64,000 nucleotides of DNA from contig OX463814.1 of NCBI GenBank assembly GCA_949825045.1, positions 32,940,383 to 33,004,382 of the forward strand, read 5' to 3'. Below the pieces are notes generated by a model. That model saw nothing but the letters and a program-made list of their open reading frames with translations, had not been told where the DNA came from and ran no database searches. Below are positions 27,650 through 39,574 of the stretch, in pieces. The DNA comes from Argyresthia goedartella. Its lineage: Eukaryota > Arthropoda > Insecta > Lepidoptera > Argyresthiidae. Position 1 is the first letter of the stretch; the number at the start of each line of letters is the position of its first letter. The translations under genes and the position numbers were made by a program.

Positions 27650-28145
27650 GAATGGGCCATGCTAAAAAATACGTAATACTTTTCATTTTTTTTTTGTGAA
27701 ATTTCCGGCTATTTTAAGAAACTAATTTGAATATTTCGGATAATAGATGTCTTATTTTTTTGTTTTTTTATTAACACTCCTCGTGACGTCACTTGCTCAC
27801 AGTTATGGAACTGTGGTACTTGAGGCTGGTTGTTTCCGATTATAAAACAAAAAAACTGTTATATCAATATTTGATTACCTTTCGATTGACATCTCCGTTA
27901 TCGACTAAAAGGGAAACTGTTGATATTTGAAAGTTCTACAGAACCGCCAACTCAACGGCGGCGAAGGTAATTTGAACAAACTACGCCGTAGAGGACAAAA
28001 TATGAAGTACAATCTGTTTTTTACGGATATTTCAGTAATCCTGTAATATTTTTGGATGGGAATAACGGAATTTAGTTAGGATCACAATTATTTCGAAATG
28101 GTTTTCTCAGTTTGGTACCTTTTCATTTTTTTACATGGCCCATTC
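27650..28145 (+). mobile_element. MITE-L copy 1
   Basis: The left end GAATGGGCCATGCTAAAAAA is mirrored by the right end TTTTTTTACATGGCCCATTC. The interior (ATAGATGTCTTATTTTT, ACTCCTCGTGACGTCACTTG, GGCTGGTTGTTTCCGAT) recurs inverted at 48312-48745. Non-coding. Confidence 0.75.
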
Positions 28146-28329
28146 ATGTAAGTCCAATTCATACATTTATACATTTTTATATATATCGATCCTTTGCATA
28201 TCGTGAATTTGATCGAAGTTGCGTGTTTAGTAGAATAGAAAATGGTGTCCTTTAACCTTGTATTTATTGATCACTCTTTATGGTATTGAATGTGCCTGAA
28301 GCTTTTAATAATCATAATTGTATATAATG

Positions 28330-28672
28330 CACCGTAAGATAGCAAAAACCGTTAGTTTATAAACTAACGCGTTTGCTGATCAACTATCGACAGATAGTAA
28401 ACCAGACCGACAGGGTCTAGAATTTACGTTTCTTTTGTCCTTACATGTCTACCTAACACGAAGACTAGTCTACTGCAGTGTTTGCCTTGGTATTTCGTTT
28501 GAAATTCAAGTTTAAACGAGTTTAATATTTAACGGTTTTATCCACTAGTTTATCAACTAACGCGTCATACGCGTTAAGCAGTACGCTACAGTTTACTAAT
28601 TGTCGATAGTTGACCAACTAACGGGGAAAAAAAGTTAGTTTATCAACTAACGGTTTTGACAATCTTACGGTG
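28330..28672. mobile_element. MITE-F copy 1
   Basis: The left CACCGTAAGATAGCAAAAAC then CGTTAGTTTATAAACTAAC is mirrored by the right GTTAGTTTATCAACTAACGG then TTTTGACAATCTTACGGTG. Inside is the shared core module in reverse (TTGTCCTTACATGTCTACCT, AACACGAAGACTAGTCTACT, GCAGTGTTTGCCTTGGTATT), with the GGGGGCTTCGC palindrome lost. A second copy is at 56637-56957. Confidence 0.8.
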
Positions 28673-28689
28673 ACTTACGGTACCTGCGT

Positions 28690-28960
28690 AAGTGTAGGAC
28701 TAAAGAAGCTTAGCTCGACCAGTCCCCGTAGCATACCTCGCGCAACCCGCTTTTACCGCGCATTTTATCACGTGATAGTTTTTGTACGAGTCGCGAATAT
28801 TGACACTTAGACGCCATAAAACGCACGATATACGCGAGTCGCGCGGGCGCAGCAGCCGCAGATAAATATACTGTCATATATCACCAAAATCCTGGATTCG
28901 ATTAATCGTCCTATTGCAAATGGATTAGACCCAGTAAAGGTAAATTAACTATTGCTAATA
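28690..28960 (+). promoter_or_regulatory. CpG-rich patch, possible promoter or first exon
   Basis: A local jump in CpG content: CATACCTCGCGCAACCCGC, CGAGTCGCGCGGGCGCAGCA, TTATCACGTGATAG. It is followed by ACCCAGTAAAGGTAAATTAA near 28930-28950, which has the form of a splice donor (AG/GTAA). No open frame supports a gene, so this is only a suggestion; it may be an unrecognised repeat. Confidence 0.2.
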
Positions 28961-30874
28961 ATGATCACATTTTGTACAATACGCTAAGTAGCCTTGGCAA
29001 TTTTACTCAGGTAATGCGTAGGCGACTTTAGACGTCCGCTCAAGAAATTTAACAAAACAGGAATACCTTTTCCAATACTGGGTGGGAAATACTCTGTTGG
29101 GACAAGTTATCTACGTTTTATAGACAGAAATAGTTTCTTACCGATAACTTTTCCCCTCTCTAGACTTCTTTGCATGCACCGCGGTCTTCTCAGCCCCTGA
29201 ACGACTAATCCTCTGATGTATCGACCTCACCTTCCTTCATCCCTCTGGATCACCGAAAAAGTGCCTCTTTATTACCTCACGACGAGGGCTTGGGACAACG
29301 CAAATCCTGTTATAAGGATGTCTTGGATAGTGCTTAAAGTCTTTGCTATATGCTTTAAAGAGTATTATGTGTAAGCGGTGTCACCACTCACGCGCTTAGC
29401 CGTATCGCTCGTCGACTTACCTATTCTCGTATAAACTAAGTTTTGTTCTCTTTGAATAGATATTTTAAGAGTAGGTAACCTTAGCCTTAAAATTTCAGCC
29501 TTATTTACTTTTTAGTCTTTAAATCACTTTGAAAATTGTAAGATGAGTATTAATAGAAAAATATGTGGACGCAAAGCAATGACCACATGGGCTTGACCAA
29601 TACAAATACGTATTCTAACGCCAGGATTGACTACACCTTCCTTACTGACACCCTGTCCTGCAGCCTAACCTGGTGTCCTTATATTTTATTAACTTTTATG
29701 AAACACAGATGTACGAGTAATTCAGGATAGCTCACATATGTATAGATACATCAAGTAGGTATACCTAGCATGGAAACCACTTAGTACCGCTATGGCTTTG
29801 TTACCGTTAACCGAACTTTGTTAACCGAACAAGAGTAAAACATCGATCTCCAATTACCCCCTCTCCCTTCCCCCTCACTACCGTCGATAGTAAACTGGAG
29901 GGTAGGCAGGGTAGACTACCACACAGCGCATTGCGAAACAAGCCGTCAATAGTTTAATGTAAATCAGTTTGGTGTAATAGCACTGTAATTCCGATGTACC
30001 TATCCCTCTAAAGGATGACTTAGTCTTATATTCCCTCTTGAGGTACTGTACTATACCAATTTAATTAACATTAATAACTAGTCTCTTACGGACATGCTGA
30101 AGTAGTTGTTGAAATATTTTAGTTATTCAGTCATGTAAATTTGCACAGCATTACAGGTATATTCCAAATCGCGGAAAAAATTTATTAAAGACATAATTAT
30201 CAATTAAAAAACATAGTTGACTGCAGAATATATCAAAATAAATTGCATGGTTAAATTCCCCAATAATAACAAGGACAATGAATTTTATACCTTCAATAAT
30301 TATACATATATTTCCCTGTAATAATAATACATGTGTTAGTGAAAAAGAGCTTACAGAAGATGAGATCACGAGGCACGAATAGCACCATATCGAGCTTACC
30401 CCTGAAGCTGAAAAACTCGTCCGCTCTCGAAATAACAACATGTAAATTTACTGGTGCTTTACACGAGACCCATCAATCTCCAGTAGCAAGAAAGAAAGAA
30501 AAACTGTCTAGGAACAGACATGTTTTAATTCATCTCATACAACCACCTACATCTGTGATAGTAGCAGCAGTCGGATCTAGAGAGCACGCTGGTATTTTTA
30601 GGATTCTGCATATAAAGGTTTCTAAAGAATACGCTGATCTGTTTAGTATTTATTGTAAAGAATGATAATGTAGCACATTAATTAAACGAGGGCTTTGACC
30701 CAGATACGAGTAAGCCTGAGCCAAACTCGTGACTTTGGCTTTGGTTTTCAAACCGAAATCCCGTACAAACCCAACGGATATGATGGGAAAAAAACATCAT
30801 TGATGAGTCGAGGAAAGAAGTCACAAAGGTCGTAAAGTGGCCATACTTTAATTTTAAGTACTTAGTTCATTTTT
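28961..30874. other. Long stretch without a supported gene
   Basis: About 1.9 kb with no mobile-element motif that I recognise. A frame at 30333-30665 (110 codons, plus) and an alternative phase with EKELTEDEITRHE..HHIEL and TPEAEKLVRSRNNN (30342-30436, one stop) look slightly protein-like but match nothing I know. It could hide small exons. Confidence 0.4.
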
Positions 30875-31274
30875 TAGGGTTCCGTACCCAACGGGTAAGA
30901 ACGGACCCCTATTACTAAGACTTCGCTGTCCGTCCGTCTGTCACCAGGCTGTATCTCAAGAACCTAGCTAGCTAGAGAGTTGAAATTTTCACAGATTATG
31001 TATTTCTGTTGCCGCTATAACAACAAATACTAAAAAACAGGATAAAAGAAATATTTAAGGGGGCTCCCATACAACAATTCTTTCAATACCACATACAAAC
31101 TTATGGATGCACCTGGTTACGTACATGGAGTGTGAAAGTAACCGCACCAATAACTTTGTAAACAATATTTTGCTGTGTAAAATCCAAACTATTCACTCCA
31201 CACCATCGCTTCCATTGAACGGTGGTACGGAACCCTTCGTGCGCGATTTAGACTCGCACTTGACCGTTTTTTTT
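30875..31274 (+). mobile_element. GTCY MITE copy at 30.9 kb
   Basis: Full length, AGGGTTCCGTACCCAACGGG to CTCGCACTTGACCG. It has two TCCG units before TCTG. Nearly identical to the copy at 32236-32652 apart from microsatellite length and a few substitutions. Confidence 0.88.
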
Positions 31275-32235
31275 ATTAGATGTCGTTGGCGAGACATGTT
31301 TTTTTTTTTACGCCCGTTGCCAGTTCAATTAATATATACTGTCCATGTCAATTTGATGAGTCAGCTGTCAATTGCGGAAGATGGCGGAGTTCCAAACCCA
31401 ATTTATTTAAAATACTTAATTCTGTATTTTTCCCTTAAACCTTTACGATATTTTAATAGGTATTCTGACGTTCGGGGCGGAAACGAATACAACAAATAGG
31501 AGATCATTCAATCCAGTCCAGCCGTTCTTGAAATATAAGTGGTTTAACTAACCCGACTTTTTAATAGATTTAGATTTTATTTATAACAATCAAAATTGCA
31601 AGAAACACTTGAGCTATTTTCGATCATCACTGTTTACTCCGACTTCTATGATAAAATATTTAATCTCTTTTTCTATTCCTAGGTCATTTGATAATGGATA
31701 TTATTTCCTAGTTTCTGAACATGTTTTTTGCAGTACTTTTCTAGCTCGTTCTCGTGATTGAGAATTTGTTATTGGATTTTATCTTTTCATGACATTTCAA
31801 CGTTAACAAGATCGAAATCAATAAACGGGGTCGATGCGGAATTGCACAGCACTATGACAATAAATATCATTATTACACTCCATGACGACATACGTGAATA
31901 ATCTTTGGTTATGATATTGAAAAAGGTTGAAAGTTAACATTTTTTTCTTTAAAATGATGAACCACAATCCATAACTCATTGCATAGAAACAGCAAAAAAG
32001 TGATCCGAGCAACGAGCGATGAAGTGATTCCAATTTATTGCTCGCGAGTGTTTATTTTTTCTATAAAGTTTGACATTGACATTGACATTATGATGTTTTC
32101 AAACGCTAGGGTTGAAGGAAAAGGATGTCTTCATGACATATATTTATTCTGAAATTGAAATGGTCTCCTTTAATAGAAATATCCCTTCAAATATGGGCAT
32201 TTCATAATACCTACCCATCGTCTTGAGATCATTTT
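31275..32235. other. No gene; one short dispersed block
   Basis: TGATGTTTTCAAACGCTAGG..GGATGTCTTCATGACAT at 32090-32140 resembles 55867-55917. The frame overlapping the MITE end (31107-31499) is a chance frame. Confidence 0.5.
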
Positions 32236-32652
32236 TAGGGTTCCGTACCCAACGGGTAAGAACGGAACCCTATTACTAAGACTTCGCTGTCCGTCCGTCC
32301 GTCCGTCCGTCCGTCTGTCACCAGGCTGTATCTCAAGAACCTAGCTAGCTAGAGAGTTGAAATTTTCACAGATTATGTATTTCTGTTGCCGCTATAACAA
32401 CAAATACTAAAAAACAGGATAAAAGAAATATTTAAGGGGGCTCCGATACAACAATTCTTTCAATACCACATACAAACTTATGGATGCACCTGGTTACGTA
32501 CATGGAGTGTGAAAGTAACCGCACCAATAACTTTGTAAACAATATTTTGCTGTGTAAAATCCAAACTATTCACTCCACGCCATCGCTTCCATTGAACGGT
32601 GGTACGGAACCCTTCGTGCGCGATTTAGACTCGCACTTGACCGGTTTTTTTC
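32236..32652 (+). mobile_element. GTCY MITE copy at 32.2 kb
   Basis: Same sequence as 30875-31274 with six TCCG units rather than two, plus a few base changes (for example CTCCGATACA for CTCCCATACA). The flanks differ, so this is a separate insertion and not a local duplication. Confidence 0.88.
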
Positions 32653-32734
32653 TTATTTTATGAAGAATGTTAAATTACATAAAATATTAACTTTCAAGCT
32701 CAACAGATTCAGCTATAACGCTATCAAAATTTTC

Positions 32735-32830
32735 GATAGGTGAAGGTTCCGGGTTCAAATCCTGGCCAGGGGGGACGAAAAAAAGCCCAGATCTTGGATG
32801 TTTGTGACGACTTGGCTGTTCTCTGTTACT
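32735..32830 (+). mobile_element. SINE-2 fragment
   Basis: GGTTCCGGGTTCAAATCCTG (B-box), then GCCCAGATCTTGGATGTTTG and GACGACTTGGCTGTTCTCTG. Both ends are missing. GTCGCGCTTGACCATTTTTT at 32941-32960 is a separate GTCY-type end scrap. Confidence 0.6.
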
Positions 32831-32960
32831 CGTTGTAAAAAAGGCTAGATTAGCATGCTAGTTTTAGTAAAGTTCTTGTTTGCATGTTTTGTGGAAACGT
32901 TATGATTTGATCGCTACCGAACCACAAAAGCCAGCCGAAAGTCGCGCTTGACCATTTTTT

Positions 32961-33690
32961 TTGTGCTTTTAATGCGTCTGTCGGCAGCCCTCGATAAATT
33001 CTGACCTTTGTTAGCGAATGAAACGGCAAATGTTTATGGATGTAATCTTGTTTGAGCTCACAACAGGGTCAGGTCGGAAACGAACACCAATCTAACCTGT
33101 ACTGCATCTAAATGACTTATAAATAATCCAACGTGCGAAATGTAAAAAGGAGAACTCAAACTCAAAACTCAATCTCAAATTCAGATGCTCGCTGTGCCAT
33201 GTTCTTCAGCGATACGACCTCATTTTACAAGTCCTATACTGGTAATTCTCTTGTGCAATGCTTTGGGAGGTAGGTTTATTTATGCTTCGAACTTCTTTGC
33301 ATTTGCCCGACTATAAATTAATATTTTTTCCTTGCATTTGTCAAACTGTCACTGTCATGAAATGTCACCCTGGGCTCACTTTTTAAATATAAAGTTGTGT
33401 TCCGATTTCTGCCAAACCGCATCGTCTACGAACCTATACATTTGTATATTTTTTTTTATCTTGACTCGCTGTCTACAAAACAAAAGTGCGTGACTTTTGC
33501 CCTGTGTGTTTTTGTCTTTTGTGTTTTATATTATGGGATCTTATTATTTACCAGATTCCTTTCATCACTCCTGTGTGGTTAGGGTCTAGGTCAATATTTA
33601 TTTAGTAGTGTAGTTGTAGTTTTATTTTGTGTTAGATAACGCATTCTAGCATATTTATTATATTATTAATATATATTTATTTTATTTGGT
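32961..33690. other. No gene; probable 5' leader of LINE-M in its last part
   Basis: The 5' limit of LINE-M could not be placed. No ORF1 was found upstream of 33691. Confidence 0.4.
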
Positions 33691-36633
33691 ATGGATAGTT
33701 TATGTAATATTGATAACAGTTTCTTCTCATGTTCTTCAAGTGATGACTATATTAGTGCGGAGAGCGATAACTCCTTTGTGGAGAGACCGCTATCCGTCGA
33801 ACTGAAGTCTGTCTTTGCGGGCCTGGGGAATAATTTTAATATTGTTCATATTAACGCCCAGAGCATTCACTCCAGTTATCCGGACCTACTCGAGTCGTTC
33901 AGTAGCAAACATGTAGATGGTATTCTTGTATCTGAATCCTTTCTCAAGCCAACTTTACCATCCACTATGTTCTCGCTGCCTGGATACCAGCTCTATCGGA
34001 ACGACAGAGTTGGGAAAGCGGATGGCGGCGTAGCTATTTACCTTCGCTCGGATATCCCTTGCAAAGTTATAAGTGCCTCCCCGAATGAGTACTCCGAATC
34101 AGCAGAACATCTCTTCCTCGAAATCTGTCTTCACCATAGTAAAGTTCTGCTCGGAGTCCTCTACAGTCCCTCACTTCGTATTGATTACTTTGACTCTTTT
34201 GAGACTTTGCTTAGTGAGCTGACTCCTCTTTAAAATGATACCCTATTTCTCGGCGATTTTAATACATATCTTCTTAAAAATGATTCCCGCTCTGCTAAAT
34301 TACAGTCCATTGTAAATTCTTTCAATATGCATATTCTTCCTCTCAACGCTACTCATTTCCAACCACATTGCACTCCCTCTCTTCTTGATCTCATGATAGT
34401 TTCTAATTTGGACAAAGTTGCGACACATGGACAAATTAACTCTCCTTTTTCCTATCATGACCTGATTAACCTCTCATATAAGATTAAGACTCCCAAGAGC
34501 AATGCAAAACTTATTTACATTCATAGCTTCAAGGGTATTGATTCTGCATCCCTTAAATCAGATGCCGCGTCGATTGACTGGACACCTATTATCACTAGTG
34601 AGACCGTTGATGATAAGATCCACCACTTCAACGCAATTATTCTGGGACTATTTGACAAGCATGCACCGGTCAAGAAGGTTAAGGTGAAACACCTTCCAGC
34701 ACCCTGGCTCACCGACGTTATCAAACGTTTGATGGCTAAAAGGAACAGAGCCAAATGCCTGAACAAAAAGGAGCCTACAGCCGAGAACCTTGCCACTTTC
34801 AAACGCCTCCGAAACCGCTGTAATCACATGTGTCGTGATGCCAAGCGCCGTCATATATTTGAGTGTATCGAAAGATACACACCTGCTCAAGTATGGAAAT
34901 TCCTTAGAACGCTTGGTGTCGGTAAGTCTCAGGATCAAGCGGCTGGCATTGTTGATCTCAACGGTCTCAACATTTTTTTCTCAGCTCCCCCTGTCGTCAT
35001 GGATCCCACCTTAAAAAATGCCACTCTGTGTCACCTGCGCTCGAGGTCTGCTCCCACCTCCACTCCATTTGACTTCAGACTTGTCGGAATTGATGCGGTT
35101 AAGAAAGCAGTGCTCTCCATTTCCTCCAAAGCCGTGGGTGACGATAATATCTGCTCCAAAATGATCAGCAACGTACTTGACGAGCTTCTTCCAGCTATCA
35201 CACATATAATAAACTTCTCTCTCTCCAATAGTTCCTTCCCAAATGTGTGGAAAAAAGCCTTAGTTATCCCATTACCCAAAACATCAAATCCCTCCTCTTT
35301 TAAAGAGTTTCGTCCAATTTCCATTCTGCCTATCCTATCCAAAGTCCTTGAATCCATTGTCCATTCTCAGTTATCCTCCTACTTATGCTCAAACAACTTG
35401 CTGAATCAACTGCAATCCGGTTTTAGGCCCGGTCATAGCACTGTCACGGCCTTGCTTAAAGTCACCGATGACATTCAGCATGCGATGGAAGAGAAACAGC
35501 TCACTGTGCTTGCACTGCTGGAGTTCAGCAGCGCCTTTAACTGCGTTGATTTTGATATCCTCGTTGAGACCCTGAAGTCCTTGAATGTGTCCTCCGTCTC
35601 TGCTTGCTGGTTCGACTCTTATCTGAGAGGTCGCCAGCAACGTATTAGGTCGGAGGTGACTTCAACGGAGTGGTGTGACCTCGTTGCGGGGGTCCTCAGG
35701 GTGGTATTCTCTCTCCTCTTCTTTTCTCCGACTTCATAAATTCCGTCTCGGATACTCTCTCGTCATCATACCATCTTTACGCAGACGATCTCCAGATTTA
35801 TCGTCATTTTTCTCCCTGTGATATGGTGTCTGCTGTGGGAATGTTAAATGCCGATCTCGAGCGAATTAGGGACTGGGCCACTTCTTTTGGACTACTTGTT
35901 AACCCTAGTAAGTCCCAGGCTTTGATTATTGGTTCCAGGTTTTCCCTTAACTTGTTACAGAATCTGTCCATTGCCCCTATAACCTATGATGGAACTATAA
36001 TCTCATGTAGTACTAAGGCCAAAAATCTAGGAGTTTTCTTCGATAACCAATTTTCCTGGTCAGCGCATGTCAGCGAGGTCAGTAGGCGAGTCTTTGCCAC
36101 TTTTCACTCCCTCAAACGACTACAATACTTCCTGCCTCGTCAGACAAAAATAACGCTTGCCCAGTCTCTTCTCCTTCCCCTGATCGATTACGCTGACGTA
36201 TGCTGGGTGAGCGCGAATGAAGAGCAACTGAACAAACTCGAGCGACTTCAAAACCTCGGGATTCGGTTTGTCTTCGGCCTGCGCAAGTATAACCACGTCT
36301 CGGAGTATCGCAGGGAGTATCGCAGGGTGGCTCCCTATCCGTCTTCGTCGGGATTCTCATATCCTCATCTGCCTCTATAACATCTTATTTAATCCTCGCT
36401 ATTCTGTCTTCTTACGAGATCGTTTTGAATTTTTGTCCTCGGATAGGCCTCGGAGATCTCACGCTCGATCACTGCTTATAACTCCGCAACACAATACAGC
36501 CGCATATGAACATGGGTTCAGACTACGAGCTATCAGGCTCTGGAACAAACTTCCTAGCGCCATCAGAGACAGCCCGTCACTTTCTATTTTTAAAACTCGC
36601 TTAAAAGAACACTATCTTTCTCTTCCATACTAG
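33691..36633 (+). pseudogene. LINE-M ORF2, endonuclease-reverse transcriptase, three lesions
   Basis: ATG at 33691. Endonuclease: NIVHINAQSIHSSYPDLLES, VSESFLKP, DGGVAIYLRSDI, then TAA at 34231-34233; the frame continues LFLGDFNTYLL.. and a YHDLINLSY block where relatives have SDH. RT: FRPISILPILSKVLES (about 35311), LLEFSSAFN (35512), then GV.QGG, where one base is missing near 35691-35697. The next phase gives YADD at 35778-35789 and LGVFFDNQFSW. A second shift at about 36310-36335, next to an EYRREYRR duplication, leads to LWNKLPSAIRDS and the end at 36633. Motif A has Glu (GAG, 35521) where the catalytic Asp belongs. About 980 codons in total, the usual size for such an ORF2. Confidence 0.88.
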
Positions 36634-36900
36634 ATTTATGTAGGTTTATTGCTTTGATATATATGTAGTATAATTTTGTCTATTTGTATTGATATTATGT
36701 ATTTATGTACATATTAGTAATTAGTTTATTATTTTAATATTTTTAACGTTGTGCACATAGGTCTACCTGTTATTTCATGTATTCTGTCCATATTAGGTTT
36801 GCTAGAAGAAATCTCTTTTTAGAGATAAGCTCGCCTTTGTACACCTAGTTTCCATTTTGATGTATCTGTATCTTCTGTTTTTGTGCAATAAAGTATAAAG
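33691..36900 (+). mobile_element. LINE-M, jockey-like, nearly complete ORF2
   Basis: Endonuclease, RT, C-terminal region and 3' UTR in order. The 3' end is near TGCAATAAAGTATAAAGAAA (36884-36903). Scraps of the same 3' end in reverse are at 43625-43755, and a relative is at 10105-10485, so the family is dispersed here. No ORF1 is visible. Confidence 0.85.
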
Positions 36901-37034
36901 AAATCTCTTGATTACAAACGTAATTTTTTGCCTCTTCTCTATATTGGACCACTGTGGGAGAAGAAGGGCGAATAAACTCCCACAGAATATTTTTTTGATC
37001 TCTTATAAATTGGTTGTAAACATTTACATACAGG

Positions 37035-37208
37035 CACATACATTGCTTCTGGCCCCACACTGTGTCGTGGGTACCAGAAACAGCGATGTCACACACATAC
37101 AAACATCCACGACCTGGGGTATTTTTTTTCTTTACCCCAGCCGGGTATCGAAACCAGTACCTCTCGCATGGTAGGCAGAGCCACAACCGAGCGCCACAGA
37201 GGTCGTCA
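37035..37208 (-). mobile_element. SINE-2 nested in LINE-C
   Basis: Minus orientation: the plus strand shows the tail side ATTTACATACAGGCACATAC, GCTTCTGGCCCCACACTGTG, then GGTATCGAAACCAGTACCTC (B-box complement), TGGTAGGCAGAGCCACAACC and GCGCCACAGAGGTCGTCAAA. Confidence 0.82.
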
Positions 37209-37235
37209 AAGTCGTGTGTTTAACTAATACAAATA

Positions 37236-37454
37236 TAACAACTGCACATCAAAAATACTGATTTGCACAGCAAATATCAGGGCAAAATGCTGCGGTAGCT
37301 TAGGTGAAGGGTAAAGGGGGTGAGCGAAGCGAAGCCCCCATTACAAGGTTGAACATTCAAGAACAACAAAATATATATAAAACATAAAAAGTGTTTTTGC
37401 TGATCCTTTTTTGCTGTGCAAATCAGTATTTTTGATGTGCGATTAAATACCAGC
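37236..37454 (+). mobile_element. MITE-D copy 3 nested in LINE-C
   Basis: ACTGCACATCAAAAATACTG to GATGTGCGATTAAATACCAG+CC, with the core module in forward orientation (CAGGGCAAAATGCTGCGGTA, GTGAGCGAAGCGAAGCCCCC). The left end is slightly eroded and I could not confirm the 9-bp duplication here. Confidence 0.78.
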
Positions 37455-37740
37455 CATTAATAAGCAGGAATATATTATTAACAGCAAGTTCTGTGTTGAG
37501 TTAGACTAACTCTGTACAGTTCTGTCATTTAAGTAATCTTGAACATTGTGACATCCATTTTTTGACAAAGTCCCTTTTACATGGTTTTCAAATTCCTCAA
37601 ATGGCACTTTCAAGAACCAACTTATAGTTGCTATCTCGATGCCCGAGGGATTTTCGAACTCTTGAGTCTGGCTTGATTAATTTTAGTTGGTGTTCTGTAG
37701 AATATCTGTGAGAGTTTCTTCGCTTTTCTTCTTCTTCAGT

Positions 37741-38290
37741 ACATAAAAATAAGTAGTAAAGAATAACTGGCTAAATGTGAGCACAACATTACATCTGTCA
37801 GCCCATATGGAATAAATGAAGTAATTATAAAAAACCTAAAAAACTCGACTTCGGTACCTATAACAAAAAACACAAAACAAGCAGAATATAGTTATTTATA
37901 TACGATAAAATGATGACAGTACAGTGTTCAATTAAATTATATTTAAATGCTAGCGGAACCCACTCCATTAGATGTAATTGGTCCCGCCTGCATTTTAATT
38001 CAATTTAATTTACACTCTGTAATAATTTCTTCGAATCTCAATGAAAACATCAAGTGTTATCGGCTTGTTTTGTCATTTTTAGTGTGTAGGGTTTTTAAGT
38101 TTTAATAGTTACGTCAGTTATTTCCTGCTTTTTCGTTGAAAATAAGATAAATCTGTAAATAGTTAATTTAAAACCATGGTGTAATTCATAGCTTGTGCAA
38201 GATTAGTAGATATTTCCACACTCGCCTATTATTAACCTCTCGAGCGCCGGACCTGTTATGAGGCATCACGATTTTGTACCTCATGCCATT
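37741..38290. other. No recognisable gene
   Basis: AT-rich. Includes TCGAGCGCCGG..CACGATTTTGTACCTCATGC (38239-38287), the small block also seen near 27451. Confidence 0.5.
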
Positions 38291-38529
38291 TTAAACATAA
38301 ACATAAACATAAACATTTACATACAGGCACATACATTGCTTCTGGCCCCACACTAGGATACCCTGTGTCGTGGTAACCAGAAACAGCGACGTCACACACA
38401 TATAAACATCCATGACCTGGGGATTTTTTTTTTTTTTTTTTTTTTCTTCTTTACCGCCAGCCGGGGATCGAACCCGGGACCTCTCGCATGGTAGGCAGAG
38501 CCACAACCGCTGCGCCACAGAGGCCGTCA
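38291..38529 (-). mobile_element. SINE-2, most complete copy
   Basis: Minus strand from 38529: A-box TGGCGCAGCGG (plus CCGCTGCGCCA, 38508-38518), B-box GGTTCGATCCC (plus GGGATCGAACC, 38464-38474), a poly(A) stretch (38426-38447 as T on the plus strand), the GACGTCGCTGTTTCTGGTTA block, ACACAGGGTATCCTAGTGTG and a (TTTATG)n tail (38292-38318). A pol III promoter inside a non-coding body with a repeat tail defines a tRNA-derived SINE. Confidence 0.9.
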
Positions 38530-38689
38530 AATTCAAAACTTGTAACAGCACAGTGGCCCATAGGCTTACGGGGCTTAAGCCCTTTATTTTGATACGCCAC
38601 TCGAGGGTCTAGAAAAAAGGTTGTTTAGCCCGCATATTAAAGAGCATAAACTGCGCCATTAGTTAAATACTATGTGACACTCGGGCCGT

Positions 38690-38990
38690 CAAGACGAATC
38701 AAAAAACGTATCACTCATCAAGATCGGTTGAGCCATTAAGTAGTTACGAGGGAACACAGGGACAGACACACAAATATACAAACAGATACATATCCAATAC
38801 TTCTTTTTCGCTTCGCTGCAGTCGGTGAAAAGGCTTTTTTTTTTAATGTTATTACCCATGGTCCCCACATATTGAGCGGGCATCAGCTCGTGTGCTATAC
38901 GGACTAAAAACAACCCCTTTGTGTTACAGTTATCTGTCTAAGACTTTACTGTGAGCCATGGGGGTGAAAAGGCGTGATGCTAGGTTTGCT
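38690..38990. repeat. Two short dispersed repeat remnants
   Basis: 38695-38830 has TCAAGATCGGTTGAGCCATT and ACAGGGACAGACACACAAAT, a form common in insect repeats. 38850-38985 (CCCATGGTCCCCACATATTG.., AAGGCGTGATGCTAGGTTTG) may be a SINE-3 relative. Both are weak. Confidence 0.4.
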
Positions 38991-39574
38991 AGTTTCCTCT
39001 CCTATCAATTCCGAACGCGTCCCTAGTCCCTACCACTACCTACCTACCTCCAGCACCTAACCTAGCTATACCTACTCCTATAGCATCACTACCCAGCGAG
39101 TTCTCACCCCACCAGTCGTTGTGCGGTGTGAAATTATTTCAGAGAGGGTTTATTACCGGTGCATTTCCCTTGTGCATGTGTTTGTGTAGGTACACATCGA
39201 TATAGGTATACTCCTTAGAACTTAACTTGGCCAGTTTCAATAACAAACATGGCGAACCAATGTGACATTTCATAGTTTTGTGGAAATTACTAAATGTACT
39301 GCCAAGATCTGATAGAATCGATTTTTAAATGAATGAAATTATTCAGTATTATATATTACCGAAGAATGATTTTTGGATTGATAAGCTGTGTATAATTAAT
39401 TATGTCAAATGTTTCTAAGATTTACAAATCGAAATTAAAAACTATTTCTATTTCAAACATCAGAATTTTGACCAGTAAGGTATCGTTAGTTACCGGTTAT
39501 TATAAAAAAATATACTTGTACTAAGCAGGCAAGATACTAGTAACAACTTCGGGGTTTTATCTAAAAAATATGTT
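38991..39574. other. No recognisable gene or repeat
   Basis: Nothing supported on either strand. Confidence 0.5.

Larger units (their letters stand above)
36925..37740 (-). pseudogene. LINE-C 3' end (minus strand) with two nested insertions
   Basis: 36925-37034 holds the antisense 3' UTR (CACTGTGGGAG..CTCCCACAG at 36951-36986, GATCTCTTATAAATTGG). It resumes at 37209-37235 (TGTGTTTAACTAATACAAAT) and again at 37455-37740 (GCAAGTTCTGTGTTGAGTTA, GACAAAGTCCCTTTTACATG). SINE-2 fills 37035-37208 and MITE-D copy 3 fills about 37236-37454. The coding part is badly decayed. Confidence 0.78.
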
